Below, one piece after another: positions 1 to 7,515 of a DNA stretch of 64,000 nucleotides. How positions within the stretch are numbered: position 1 is the stretch's first letter; each line of letters begins with the position of its first letter. The stretch spans positions 310,001 to 374,000 of the forward strand of contig QXXF01000001.1 of assembly GCA_009911365.1 (NCBI GenBank), written 5' to 3'. This stretch comes from Clostridiales bacterium (GTDB lineage Bacteria > Bacillota > Clostridia > Peptostreptococcales > Anaerovoracaceae). Under the pieces are notes generated by a model. The model was not told the DNA's origin. It made no database searches and saw nothing but the letters and a program-made list of their open reading frames with translations. The position numbers and the translations under genes are program-made.

Positions 1-303
1 TCCCAAGATGCTCTGGCAGAAAAAATCGGAGCATCCAGAGGCGTGATCACAAATATTGAGCACAACAAGGTTCTGGAGCCGCAGGCCATGGTGGTGAACG
101 CCATCTGCCACGCATTGAAAATCCATCCGCAATGGTTGTTGGAGGGCCAAGGCCCTATGGAAATAGAAAAAGAGCCGGTAAATGATCCTAACAAAACGGA
201 AATCACCCAAGAGATCAGTGCTTGGGTGCAGGATCTGCCGGCCAATGATCAGCTGTATATATTGGAAACCATCAAAGCTTATGTGGCGCACCGGAAGCAG
301 TGA
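1..303 (+). CDS. XRE-family HTH regulator, 5'-truncated by the window edge
   Basis: The reading frame is open from base 1, so the start lies outside the window. The first visible residues (SQDALAEKIGASRG, then VITNIE) are the end of helix 2 and the recognition helix of an HTH_3 (Cro/CI-type) domain. They are followed by the usual 'HPQWLLEGQGPM' segment seen in phage-like and SOS-like XRE repressors. The C-terminal ~45 residues are acidic and look like a short dimerisation tail. A transcriptional repressor role is inferred from the fold. What it regulates is not visible; the toxin-antitoxin pair downstream has its own promoter. Confidence 0.75.
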   Translation, partial: SQDALAEKIGASRGVITNIEHNKVLEPQAMVVNAICHALKIHPQWLLEGQGPMEIEKEPVNDPNKTEITQEISAWVQDLPANDQLYILETIKAYVAHRKQ

Positions 304-325
304 TGAGAACGTGAAGTGTCTGTTC

Positions 326-354
326 TTGACAACATAAAGAAATTTAAATATAAT
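326..354 (+). promoter_or_regulatory. Consensus sigma-A promoter of the toxin-antitoxin operon
   Basis: TTGACA at 326-331 and TATAAT at 349-354 with a 17-bp spacer match the vegetative consensus exactly. The predicted transcript would start near 361, giving a leader of about 100 nt before the antitoxin start at 464. Confidence 0.8.
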
Positions 355-463
355 TTTTATACCATGAAAACTATTCTTCACAGTATTTTGGGAATATCAA
401 CAACGTCTATTACTCAAAGAACATCACCAAAGCTGACTTTGTTTTGAAAAGGAGGTCTCGATT

Positions 464-727
464 ATGCCAAAGATCCGGTCAAGCGCTGATCTGCGCAACC
501 ATTATAATGAAATCTCTCAATTTTGCCACACCTATTCTGAGCCTGTATTCATTACTAAAAATGGAAAAGGTGATCTGGCTGTCATGAGCGTTGAAGCTTA
601 TGAACAGCTCGTGGGCCGCTTTGAATTATATGGTCTGCTCCAAGAAGGCCTGGACGATGTAAAAAACGGGAACACGCGACCGTTTTCCGAGGCCATTTCA
701 GATTTAAGGAGCCGGAGGAAGCGATGA
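464..727 (+). CDS. Phd/YefM-family antitoxin
   Basis: This 87-residue protein has the Phd/YefM layout. The N-terminal DNA-binding segment (RSSADLRNHYNEIS) is followed by 'PVFITKNGKGDLAVMSVEAYEQL', the family's typical core (listed here as a pattern of short motifs: FITKNGKGD, VMSVEAYEQL). The C-terminal ~30 residues are probably the flexible toxin-binding tail. A strong AAAGGAGG-like site precedes the ATG. It overlaps the following ParE/RelE-type toxin gene by four bases (ATGA), so the two are translationally coupled. By family knowledge it neutralises the toxin and autorepresses the promoter at 326-354. Confidence 0.88.
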   Translation: MPKIRSSADLRNHYNEISQFCHTYSEPVFITKNGKGDLAVMSVEAYEQLVGRFELYGLLQEGLDDVKNGNTRPFSEAISDLRSRRKR

Positions 728-1056
728 ATTATGCGCTCCATATCACAGTCGCCGCTGAACAGGATCTGGCTGCCGCAGTGGATCATATCGAATTTGTGCT
801 GATGAATCCAACGGCAGCCGATGACTTATTAAATGAAGCAGAGGTGAAAATCAACGCACTTGCTTCGTTTCCAAATAAGTTTGCCCTTGTGGACGATCCC
901 ATGCTTGCTTCTTGGGGAATTCGCTTTACTCATGTAAAAAACTTTCTCGCTTTTTATGTGGTTTCTGAAGAATATCACCAGATTGCCGTGATCCGTTTTC
1001 TTTATGAAAAAAGCAACTGGATATCTGTTTTAAAGCGAGGTTTCTCTCTCGTTTAG
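724..1056 (+). CDS. RelE/ParE-superfamily toxin
   Basis: The protein has 110 residues, the normal size for ParE/RelE toxins. It shows an N-terminal beta strand (YALHITVAAEQDL), a helical 'AADDLLNEAEVKINALASFP' region, and C-terminal strands including 'RFTHVKNFLAFYVV' and 'IAVIRFLYEKSNW'. The 'VIRFLYEKSNW' end resembles the RelE/ParE active-face strand. Its start overlaps the antitoxin stop. ParE-type members act on gyrase and RelE-type members cleave mRNA at the ribosome; the sequence alone does not tell which applies. Confidence 0.85.
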   Translation: MNYALHITVAAEQDLAAAVDHIEFVLMNPTAADDLLNEAEVKINALASFPNKFALVDDPMLASWGIRFTHVKNFLAFYVVSEEYHQIAVIRFLYEKSNWISVLKRGFSLV

Positions 1057-1701
1057 AGCTAGTTGGTGTGGGATAAGGTTGGATTTTTTAGCGCATTGTA
1101 TCTAAAGTTTCCAATTTAGATATGGGTTTTGTTCTTGGATGAGGAGATTACACAAAAGAACGGCATGGCTTTGATGCGAAAGCAGATTTCACCAGGCACA
1201 TGTAAACTCCTGGTCAGTTTTTTATATGCCACTGAAAATTGATTTCCGTAAAACATTCTCTACAATTTTGATAACCGCAGGATTCAGCACACCGCTGAAG
1301 CCATAAAAAACTTTACTCCATATGATTGAATATGGGCTTTCTTGCTCTTTCTTCTCATGTTATATATGTACACGACATATATCTACAAAAGCGGCCCATC
1401 CAACCCCTCCATTTTCTATTTTTAATAAGCAATGTTATAGCAAATGAAATTTTTTGATATTCGCTATAAACGGAACCGCTCCAGTCTCTAATTGCCATAT
1501 TTCCTAAAGTTCGCTGCATATGCCGCTTCTAGACCTCATCATTACTTCCGTCTCTGGATTCGCAATCATGATTATATCCATTGTATCAATAATAACGAAA
1601 TCCATCCTTTATGTTTTTATACTTTATTATAATATTTATTAATCTGTTTTTTATCTATAAATCTATTTATTTTTATTTACTTATTTTTTTATTAATATAT
1701 A
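1057..1701. other. AT-rich intergenic region without a convincing gene
   Basis: About 650 bp between the toxin and the next promoter. Apart from the possible terminator at 1191-1223 there are short inverted repeats (TTCAGC/GCTGAA near 1294-1310; CCATAT/ATATGG near 1318-1335) and a very AT-rich stretch at 1615-1700. Short open stretches on either strand are interrupted and carry no recognisable family signature. Composition differs from the housekeeping part of the window. Confidence 0.5.
1191..1223 (+). terminator. Possible terminator downstream of the TA operon
   Basis: ACCAGG (1191-1196) pairs with CCTGGT (1209-1214), followed by six Ts at 1218-1223. It lies 135 bp after the toxin stop. 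The stem is only 6 bp, so confidence is moderate. Confidence 0.4.
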
Positions 1702-1798
1702 TTGACAATTTAATTTATATATATTATTATTCTTGTACAGCAGGAACTTGATTTATTCCTATCCAAATAATCAACTTATTTAAACCTGCTATACAAGA
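1702..1798 (+). promoter_or_regulatory. Promoter and hairpin leader of the ABC/VanZ cassette
   Basis: TTGACA (1702-1707), a 17-bp spacer and TATTAT (1725-1730) form a good sigma-A promoter. Immediately downstream, 1731-1744 and 1785-1798 are an inverted repeat of 14 bp with one G-U wobble, enclosing about 40 nt. The hairpin would sit at the very 5' end of the mRNA, about 30 nt before the start codon at 1829. It could stabilise the mRNA or act as an operator in DNA form. Confidence 0.6.
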
Positions 1799-1828
1799 GG
1801 TGTGTTAGATATCAATTAAGGAAGGAAA

Positions 1829-2191
1829 ATGAAACGAAAAATTTTATTCTTAATAACTGCACTAATGATTGTTTTAGCGTCATGCGCATGTGTATATGCC
1901 ACCACATATACATCAACCGCATCCATGAATGGAAACAGTTCTCTTGCCGGAAAAGTTCGGAGTTATGATGCGGGGAAACATAAAATTAGTATCTTAGTAA
2001 AAACAACAGGAGATACCGGATACAATCCCGTAAAAATAACTCTTAACAAAAAGACGCTTACTGGTAGTTCTTCAAAAGGAACTAAAACTGTTAATCTGGC
2101 AACAAGAACAGATCACTGCCCTACAGCAGGTATCCTTGGTTATCACAAAAGGAAGGTTCCATGTCATAAAGGGGCACTCTGGATCAGGTAA
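1829..2191 (+). CDS. Small secreted protein, C-terminus altered by a fusion junction
   Basis: Residues 1-25 form a clear signal peptide (KRKILFLITALMIVL, then ASCACVYA as a probable cleavage region). The next ~65 residues are Ser/Thr/Lys-rich and beta-prone (SMNGNSSLAGKV; ISILVKTTGDTGY; VKITLNKKTLTG; TKTVNL). The last ~25 residues read into the start of the ABC ATPase gene in another frame and probably are not native. A GGAAGG-like site precedes the ATG. Placed first in an ABC-permease/VanZ cassette, it may once have been a bacteriocin-like or cell-surface substrate, but no bacteriocin family was recognised. Confidence 0.55.
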   Translation: MKRKILFLITALMIVLASCACVYATTYTSTASMNGNSSLAGKVRSYDAGKHKISILVKTTGDTGYNPVKITLNKKTLTGSSSKGTKTVNLATRTDHCPTAGILGYHKRKVPCHKGALWIR

Positions 2192-2714
2192 AAGCACGCT
2201 TTTAAATATCATTGGTCTGCTTGACCAGCCAACCAAGGGAGACGTTTATATTGAAGGAAAAAAGGTTTCCCAGTTGTCTATTCAAGCAAAAGCGTTACTA
2301 AGAATGAAGTATATTGGCTTTGCCTTTCAAGAATTCCATCTCAACGAAACATTAAGAGCTTATGAAAATGTAATGGTTCCAATGTTTATAAATCCTCACA
2401 TACCATCTGACCAGATGGAAGAGACAGCATGTACGCTTTTGGAGAAGGTAGGGTTGCAAAACCGTATTAAGCATTACCCAAAAGAACTATCTGGTGGGGA
2501 AAAACAGAGAGGGTCCATTGCAAGGGCTCTCGCAAATGACCCTGTCTGCATTTTAGCAGACGAGCCAACAGGTAGTCTCGACCTAGAAAACGAAAGGCTC
2601 GTATTGGAAATACTAAAAGACTTATCTCTCCAGGGAAAATCAATCGTTGTCGTTTCTCACGGCCAGGAAGCATTACAATATGCGGATCAGATTTTTTTCC
2701 ATCAAAGCAAGTAG
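2103..2714 (+). pseudogene. ABC transporter ATP-binding protein (MacB/LolD type), N-terminally truncated
   Basis: The recognisable homology starts at about 2112 (ITALQQVSLVITKG, normally residue ~18-30 of this family). The first ~20 residues, including the A-loop, are absent. The next possible start is TTG at 2136. The rest is intact: Walker A GHSGSGKST, Q-loop region FAFQEFHL, signature LSGGEKQR, Walker B CILADEPTGSLD and the switch His in VVSHG. It would energise an FtsX-type permease such as those encoded directly downstream. The missing N-terminus and the overlapping secreted-protein frame point to a deletion that fused two genes. Confidence 0.75.
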
Positions 2715-2722
2715 AATCGAGG

Positions 2723-3617
2723 ATGTATCAAATGAAATTGAAAAATAGCCTTAGACTTGCTTTTGCAAGTATAAAAAACAGAAAACACACTTGGATCCGG
2801 ATTGTGTTTATGACAGCTATCAGTTTATCTATCTTTATACTTTCAGCAACTATTTTCCGATCTATTGATTTCTTTTTGCACGATTATTTACTGGGCCATC
2901 CGTCAGAAAGATGTATAGAAGTGGGGTTTCCTAATGATTTCTCCAATGAAGGGCAACAGTTTCTGGAATCCTTCACCAAAAACAACCCCAAAATTATAAC
3001 CACATTCCTTCCATTGGAATCCCCGATCTTAACTATCGAAAACCAAAACGGACTCCTAGGCAACAACCATTTGAATTCACAAAGCCACCGATATGGCTCT
3101 GTCTGATCAATACTATGACCAGCGATACCTAGTATCAGGCAGATGGATCGAACCAAACGAAACAGATGTTGTGGTCATCCCAAAATCCTTTGCTCCTAAC
3201 CTAGAAGATGATTTGAGTCAGTGGGATTTTAAACAGCCCTACATGGATGGAGATACCTTAATTGGAAAAGAAATTGTTCTAAAATTCGCAGACAGCAACT
3301 TAGATGGTCGTTCACCCTACCGTGGAAAAGGAACCTTGGAGCTATTTGCAGACACACTACAGATTTCCGGTTCATTGATTGGCACATTTTTATTGCTAAT
3401 TACAGTAATCATTACTGTGTCTAATTATACGTCCATGATCGAATCACGAAAAAGTGAATTAGGCATCTATGAAGCTGTTGGTTATACAAAGAAACAAATC
3501 AAGAAAAATTTGACCATTGAAATCATTCTAGTTGGTCTTACCGCTTTTGTAATTTCCATAATAATTAGTGGCATCATATTAAAGAGGAACCTATTATGGA
3601 TACCAAGAAACGATTAA
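2723..3617 (+). pseudogene. FtsX-type ABC permease, frameshifted
   Basis: The frame starting at 2723 encodes a cytoplasmic Lys-rich N-terminus, TM1 (about residues 26-48, IRIVFMTAISLSIFIL) and the first part of an extracytoplasmic domain, ending at 3106. The domain continues in a second frame from about 3093 (YLVSGRWIEPNETDVVVIP), then TM2 (LIGTFLLLITVIITVS), the conserved cytoplasmic 'SELGIYEAVGYTKKQI' motif and TM3. A one-base frameshift near 3090-3106 joins them. The usual fourth membrane segment is missing before the stop at 3617, so the 3' end also looks truncated. Eight bases separate it from the ATPase frame. Confidence 0.75.
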
Positions 3618-4402
3618 GACTGCTAGTTCTGCTATTTAAGAGCAGAACTAGGGAGCACATACGCTTTGTTATGGTGTTAATTCTAATATTCACTATTTTA
3701 CAAATCACACTATTATACAGCAACAATTTATGGTTCAGCTCTGATTCTTATATGAATCACTCCGAGGAAACCATCTCCTATCGACAGCTACGAGTCCAAA
3801 GTTCTCTAAATGTCGCAGAGCTTTTAGCTCATTATTATGATATAAACAACATTGAGATGATTTCTAAGTCTGATTTTATTATAGAAATCACAGATTATAA
3901 AGACCGATGACAGATTATTGATTTTATTGAAGGGAAACAATTAGGACAGGTAGTTATAGATGATGCCATTGAATCGACAATCAAACAATATGAACAGCTT
4001 CAGTCCATACTCGTAGCGGCATTATTCTGCATTCTCGTTTTTCTCCTTATCATTCTTAATCTTTTCACGAGTCAACTGATTAGTAGGAGAAAAATAGAAA
4101 TTGCTCTATGGATGACTGTCGGGTATACAAGAGGACAGATTCTGAATTTGATGTGGAGCCAGATATTCTGCTTTATGCTGATTGGTTTTACTATCAGTTT
4201 GCCGTTTACCACGGCCACCATGAAGATTCTGAAAATCTATATGCGACACTTCTGCGTAACGGCTATTTCAGCGAACCCTTCTGTCTATTTTTATATTTGT
4301 CTCGCAATTATGCTCCTTGTGATAAATATCTACGTCATATGGAGCATACATCGGCGGACCAAAAAAATTCAGCCAAAAGAAATGTTTATAAAGGAGTTAT
4401 AA
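3596..4402 (+). pseudogene. Second FtsX-type ABC permease, interrupted by an in-frame TGA
   Basis: Starting at ATG 3596 (AGAGGA upstream; overlaps the previous frame by 22 bp), the protein has a basic N-terminus, TM1 (FVMVLILIFTILQITLL) and an extracytoplasmic part. TGA at 3908-3910 stops it. The same frame then runs on uninterrupted to 4402, encoding TM2 (ILVAALFCILVFLLIILN), 'EIALWMTVGYTRGQI', TM3 and TM4. Reading through the TGA gives a normal C-terminal FtsX half. Nothing in the window suggests TGA recoding, so a nonsense mutation is the simplest view. Confidence 0.75.
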
Positions 4403-4404
4403 TC

Positions 4405-4971
4405 ATGTTTTTCTTAACCATGTCACAGATTCTTATTTTCTATATCATACTGTTATTGATTTTATGGCTCTCCTGCCGAAAGTTGAAGCTAGGTGCCATC
4501 AAGTTTGTTATCTATGCCGCAGGCCTACTGTACCTCTTGCTTCTGGTCCAGAGCACCTTGTTCCCAATCATTACTGGAGATTTTTATCCGGATCTGGCAT
4601 TTTCCCAAACAGAGATCAGAAACTTGCAGCTAGTACCATTCTCAACGATCACCATGATGATTGAAAACAACAATTGGATGACCCAGGTGGCAGGAAACGT
4701 ACTACTGTTGCTCCCTGTGCCTTTCTTCTTAGGATTTATGCGTAAACGCCTGATCGGACTGCCGCAGCTCCTTGTCAGCGGCCTATTCTCTGTAGGCATT
4801 GAAGCCGCGCAGCTGTTAGAGAACATCATTTGTCAATATCCAAACCGAGCCGTAGACATTGATGATATTCTCTTAAATATGTTAGGGATCCTAGTGGGAA
4901 CACTCTGCGTCACGATCTTAAAAAAAGGAAACAGTGTTAAAGAGTCCCTATCACAAATCAAACTTTCTTAG
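4405..4971 (+). CDS. VanZ-like family membrane protein
   Basis: The start chosen is ATG 4405, preceded by AAGGAG at 4391-4396; a longer upstream frame lacks a ribosome site. The 188-residue protein has five predicted membrane segments. VanZ-family motifs are visible: LVPFSTI, NVLLLLPVPFFLGF and the C-terminal 'RAVDIDDILLNMLGILVG'. The prototype VanZ gives low-level teicoplanin resistance; most relatives are of unknown function. It is the only apparently intact gene of the cassette. Its 3' end overlaps the convergent regulator gene by 21 bp. Confidence 0.85.
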   Translation: MFFLTMSQILIFYIILLLILWLSCRKLKLGAIKFVIYAAGLLYLLLLVQSTLFPIITGDFYPDLAFSQTEIRNLQLVPFSTITMMIENNNWMTQVAGNVLLLLPVPFFLGFMRKRLIGLPQLLVSGLFSVGIEAAQLLENIICQYPNRAVDIDDILLNMLGILVGTLCVTILKKGNSVKESLSQIKLS

Positions 4972-6339
4972 CTTGTGCTGCAGGGTTTGACGTTTGAGCC
5001 CCAGTTGTTTCGCAGCTCTGGAGACATTGCCGTCATGTTCTGCCATGGCAGTGCGCAAGATCTGCTCCTCGCATCTATGCAGGTATTCATCTAAGGATTC
5101 TTCGGACGGATCGTAGCCCAGATCTTGGCTTTTTTCTCGGTAGGCTTCCTGTACCCGGATCTGATTTTCCGTCAGCACATGCTCTTTGTCAGCCAGGGAA
5201 ACAGCTGACATGATGATGTTCTCTAGCTCCCGAATATTTCCAGGATACGTATGGTTTTTCAGCTTTTTCAATGCGCCATCGGAAAGCATCCACACTTCTT
5301 TCCCATACTTTCTGTTGTGCTTTTCCAGAAAATTCTCCACTAGGAGCGGGATATCGTCCAGCCGTTCCCGCAAAGGCGGAATCACGATATTGACAATACT
5401 CAGCCTGTAATACAGATCCTTTCGCAATGCGCCTTTTTCCACCAAGACCTCGGGAGGTTCGTTGACCGTGGCAATGATCCGCACGTCTATGGGGATATCC
5501 CTGTTTCCGCCCACCCTGCGTATGTAATCTTCTTGGAGAACCCGCAGCAGCTTGCTCTGCAATTCGTAAGGCATGGCACTGATCTCGTCCAGCAGCAGAG
5601 TGCCGCCGCTGGCTTGCTCAAACAATCCCGCTCTATCCACCGCTCCGGTAAAGCCGCCTTTCTCCGTGCCAAAGAGAATCCCTTCCAGCAGGCTTTCCGG
5701 CAGCGCAGCGCAGTTTTGCGCAAGAAAAGGCTTGTCCTGCCGCTCTCCGGCAAAATGGATGCTCTGGGCGAACAACTCCTTTCCAGTCCCGGTTTCTCCG
5801 TAAATAAACACCGACGCATTGGTTCTAGCCGCACGCTGGGCCAGGTCCACCACTTCCTTGAACCTGCGGTTTTCACCGATCAGATTGTGAAAGCTGTACC
5901 GCTTGATTTCCAGCTTTTTTGTCTTTTGAGGAGCAATGGTTTCCTTGCGCAGCTTGAGGATGGTATCGCTCATGGATTTGATTTCCGTAATGTCTTTGCT
6001 AATTTCAATGGCTGCGATGACTTCCCCATCCACTTCCACAGGCACTGTGGAACTTAACGCAGTGATCTCTTTTCCATATTTATTCAAATACGTCTGCTGC
6101 TTGTTGATAATGGCTTTGTTTTCACGCAAAGCTTGGTGCAACGTGCTTTCGCTATCCGGTATGTTGGAAAACACTTCCCGGAAAGGCTTTCCCAGGACTT
6201 CCTCCCGATTGATTTTTTCTAAGCTAGCCATGCCCTCATTATAGATAATGCTCTTGCCCTTGGCATCCACCACATGGATCGCTTCGTCCACTAAATTGCT
6301 CAAATCCTGCAGCAGCCGCTGATATTCTTTTGCTTTCAT
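4951..6339 (-). CDS. PAS / sigma-54-activator AAA+ / Fis-HTH transcriptional regulator (RocR-like)
   Basis: The 462-residue protein starts at ATG 6339 behind GAGGTGGAG. Order of domains: PAS sensor (about 10-110, EAIHVVDAKGKSIIYN), AAA+ domain (about 150-385) with Walker A GETGTGKE and Walker B LLLDEI, and a C-terminal Fis-type HTH (VSRAAKQLGLKRQTLQ). The sigma-54 contact loop reads GGFTGA instead of the canonical GAFTGA; RocR-type activators also vary here. By family it activates RNA polymerase-sigma-54 at enhancer-dependent promoters. It follows the racemase gene but is separated from it by a terminator (6372-6409) and seems to have its own promoter. No -24/-12 promoter was found by eye nearby. 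Confidence 0.9.
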   Translation of the reverse strand: MKAKEYQRLLQDLSNLVDEAIHVVDAKGKSIIYNEGMASLEKINREEVLGKPFREVFSNIPDSESTLHQALRENKAIINKQQTYLNKYGKEITALSSTVPVEVDGEVIAAIEISKDITEIKSMSDTILKLRKETIAPQKTKKLEIKRYSFHNLIGENRRFKEVVDLAQRAARTNASVFIYGETGTGKELFAQSIHFAGERQDKPFLAQNCAALPESLLEGILFGTEKGGFTGAVDRAGLFEQASGGTLLLDEISAMPYELQSKLLRVLQEDYIRRVGGNRDIPIDVRIIATVNEPPEVLVEKGALRKDLYYRLSIVNIVIPPLRERLDDIPLLVENFLEKHNRKYGKEVWMLSDGALKKLKNHTYPGNIRELENIIMSAVSLADKEHVLTENQIRVQEAYREKSQDLGYDPSEESLDEYLHRCEEQILRTAMAEHDGNVSRAAKQLGLKRQTLQHKLRKFDL

Positions 6340-6361
6340 TGCTCCACCTCGCTTTCCTGCT

Positions 6362-6390
6362 ATTTTACCATAAAAAAAGAATAGGCGCAA
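6362..6390 (-). promoter_or_regulatory. Putative promoter of the regulator gene, embedded in a terminator
   Basis: On the minus strand TTGCGC (6385-6390), a 17-bp spacer and TAAAAT (6362-6367) precede the regulator. The -35 lies in the terminator stem. The same hexamers with the same spacing occur upstream of the racemase/synthetase operon (11138-11166). Confidence 0.45.
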
Positions 6391-6409
6391 ATATATTGGC
6401 ACCTATTCT
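6372..6409 (-). terminator. Rho-independent terminator after the racemase gene
   Basis: Stem AGAATAGG(T)GC / GC(G)CCTATTCT (6399-6409 with 6378-6388), 10-nt loop, then a run of Ts on the minus strand (6372-6378). It begins 13 bp after the racemase stop. Confidence 0.85.
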
Positions 6410-6421
6410 GTAAATCCTGTT

Positions 6422-7513
6422 TTAGATATACACAATATCCACGTTTGGAGAGTTAGTGGCATAAACAATCGTCGCATAACAAAGATCAAATTCCACGATG
6501 TCCCCAACTTTATAATCATGTTCACAATCTTCCACATCCAGGATGGTGTGATCACTGGAAGCACCCAGGATCTTGATGCTCTTGTCTCTTGGAAGGAGCA
6601 GTTCCGGGTAAGCATAGTCTACTTTTCCCAGTGCCAGCAACGCCCGTTTACGCACGCCCCGATCCTCGTATTCTGGCTTGTTGCCAAATGCGTCAAACAT
6701 GATCTCACCTTGTGGATAGGATGGTTTTTGTCTGGCTTCAATAACCTCGGCCTCTAGCGTGAAAACATTCCGGTTCATATCGCTCATATCATACCCCCAC
6801 AGATCTTGGAGATCCTTTGCTAGGATGATCCCTTCTCCTATCCGCAGCAGATTGATCCTACGAGGCATGTTGTGTTCCAGCACTCTTGGATATGAAGTGG
6901 TGGCCCCTCCTGATATGAATTCCAGCTCTCTGCCGATTCGCTCTTCGATCATTTCCGCGCATTCCACCAGATGATTAAGTTTTTCTGGCGTCGCAGCAAT
7001 CGCGCCGTAGCAACCTAGATTTGTCCCAATTCCTGCCAATTCCAAGTTATATAAATCGTTTTCCACAGCCAAAGCCGCTTCCAACAGTTCTCCCAGATCC
7101 CAAAATCCCTCTCTCAAATCGCCTAGATCCATCATAAGAATGACTTTGTGTTTCTTATCATGCCTGCCAGCCTGGTGGTTAAGGGCCTTCAAAACCTTCA
7201 TGTCACTGTTTAGACTGATTTCCGTTAACTGTACCACATCTGCGGCTTCACTGAGCATTGGGACGCGTATCAGCATGAAGTCAGCCTGCACTCCGAAGTC
7301 TCTAGCTGCTTTTAATTGTTCCAGCCGGGAAGAGGCGATGAACTTGCATCCGGCCAGGGCCATTTGATTTGCGCATTCTGGAAGCCCGCTGCAGCCTTTG
7401 ATGACACCAGCCACTTCGATCCCCTGATCCTGACATTTCAGCAATACCCGATCCACGTTTTGCCTCAGCTTCTTCAAATCCACTACCATTTTGGGATATT
7501 TATTTTTGTACAT
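6422..7513 (-). CDS. Alanine/ornithine racemase-family PLP enzyme (Orr-like)
   Basis: The 363-residue protein is a fold-type III PLP enzyme. The PLP lysine is probably in GVIKG near residue 39, and conserved stretches are LMMDLGDLREGFW, SGGATTSY, FDAFGNKPEYEDRGVRKRA and LGASSDHTILDV. These match the layout of clostridial ornithine racemase rather than Alr, including the short C-terminal domain and length near 350. Likely reaction: racemisation of an amino acid such as L-/D-ornithine in fermentation. The ornithine aminomutase genes that often accompany orr are not in the window. The start codon lies 2 bp after the upstream synthetase, so the genes are co-transcribed. Substrate is unproven. Confidence 0.8.
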   Translation of the reverse strand: MYKNKYPKMVVDLKKLRQNVDRVLLKCQDQGIEVAGVIKGCSGLPECANQMALAGCKFIASSRLEQLKAARDFGVQADFMLIRVPMLSEAADVVQLTEISLNSDMKVLKALNHQAGRHDKKHKVILMMDLGDLREGFWDLGELLEAALAVENDLYNLELAGIGTNLGCYGAIAATPEKLNHLVECAEMIEERIGRELEFISGGATTSYPRVLEHNMPRRINLLRIGEGIILAKDLQDLWGYDMSDMNRNVFTLEAEVIEARQKPSYPQGEIMFDAFGNKPEYEDRGVRKRALLALGKVDYAYPELLLPRDKSIKILGASSDHTILDVEDCEHDYKVGDIVEFDLCYATIVYATNSPNVDIVYI

Positions 7514-7515
7514 GA

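Noticed and set aside
1040-1830. Riboswitch or small protein in the AT-rich gap
   Set aside because: Only short inverted repeats; no known aptamer core and no frame with a ribosome site.
3908-3910. TGA as a recoded codon (selenocysteine or Trp) in the second permease
   Set aside because: No selenocysteine-type hairpin directly follows, FtsX permeases are not selenoproteins, and TGA ends many other genes here. A nonsense mutation is simpler.
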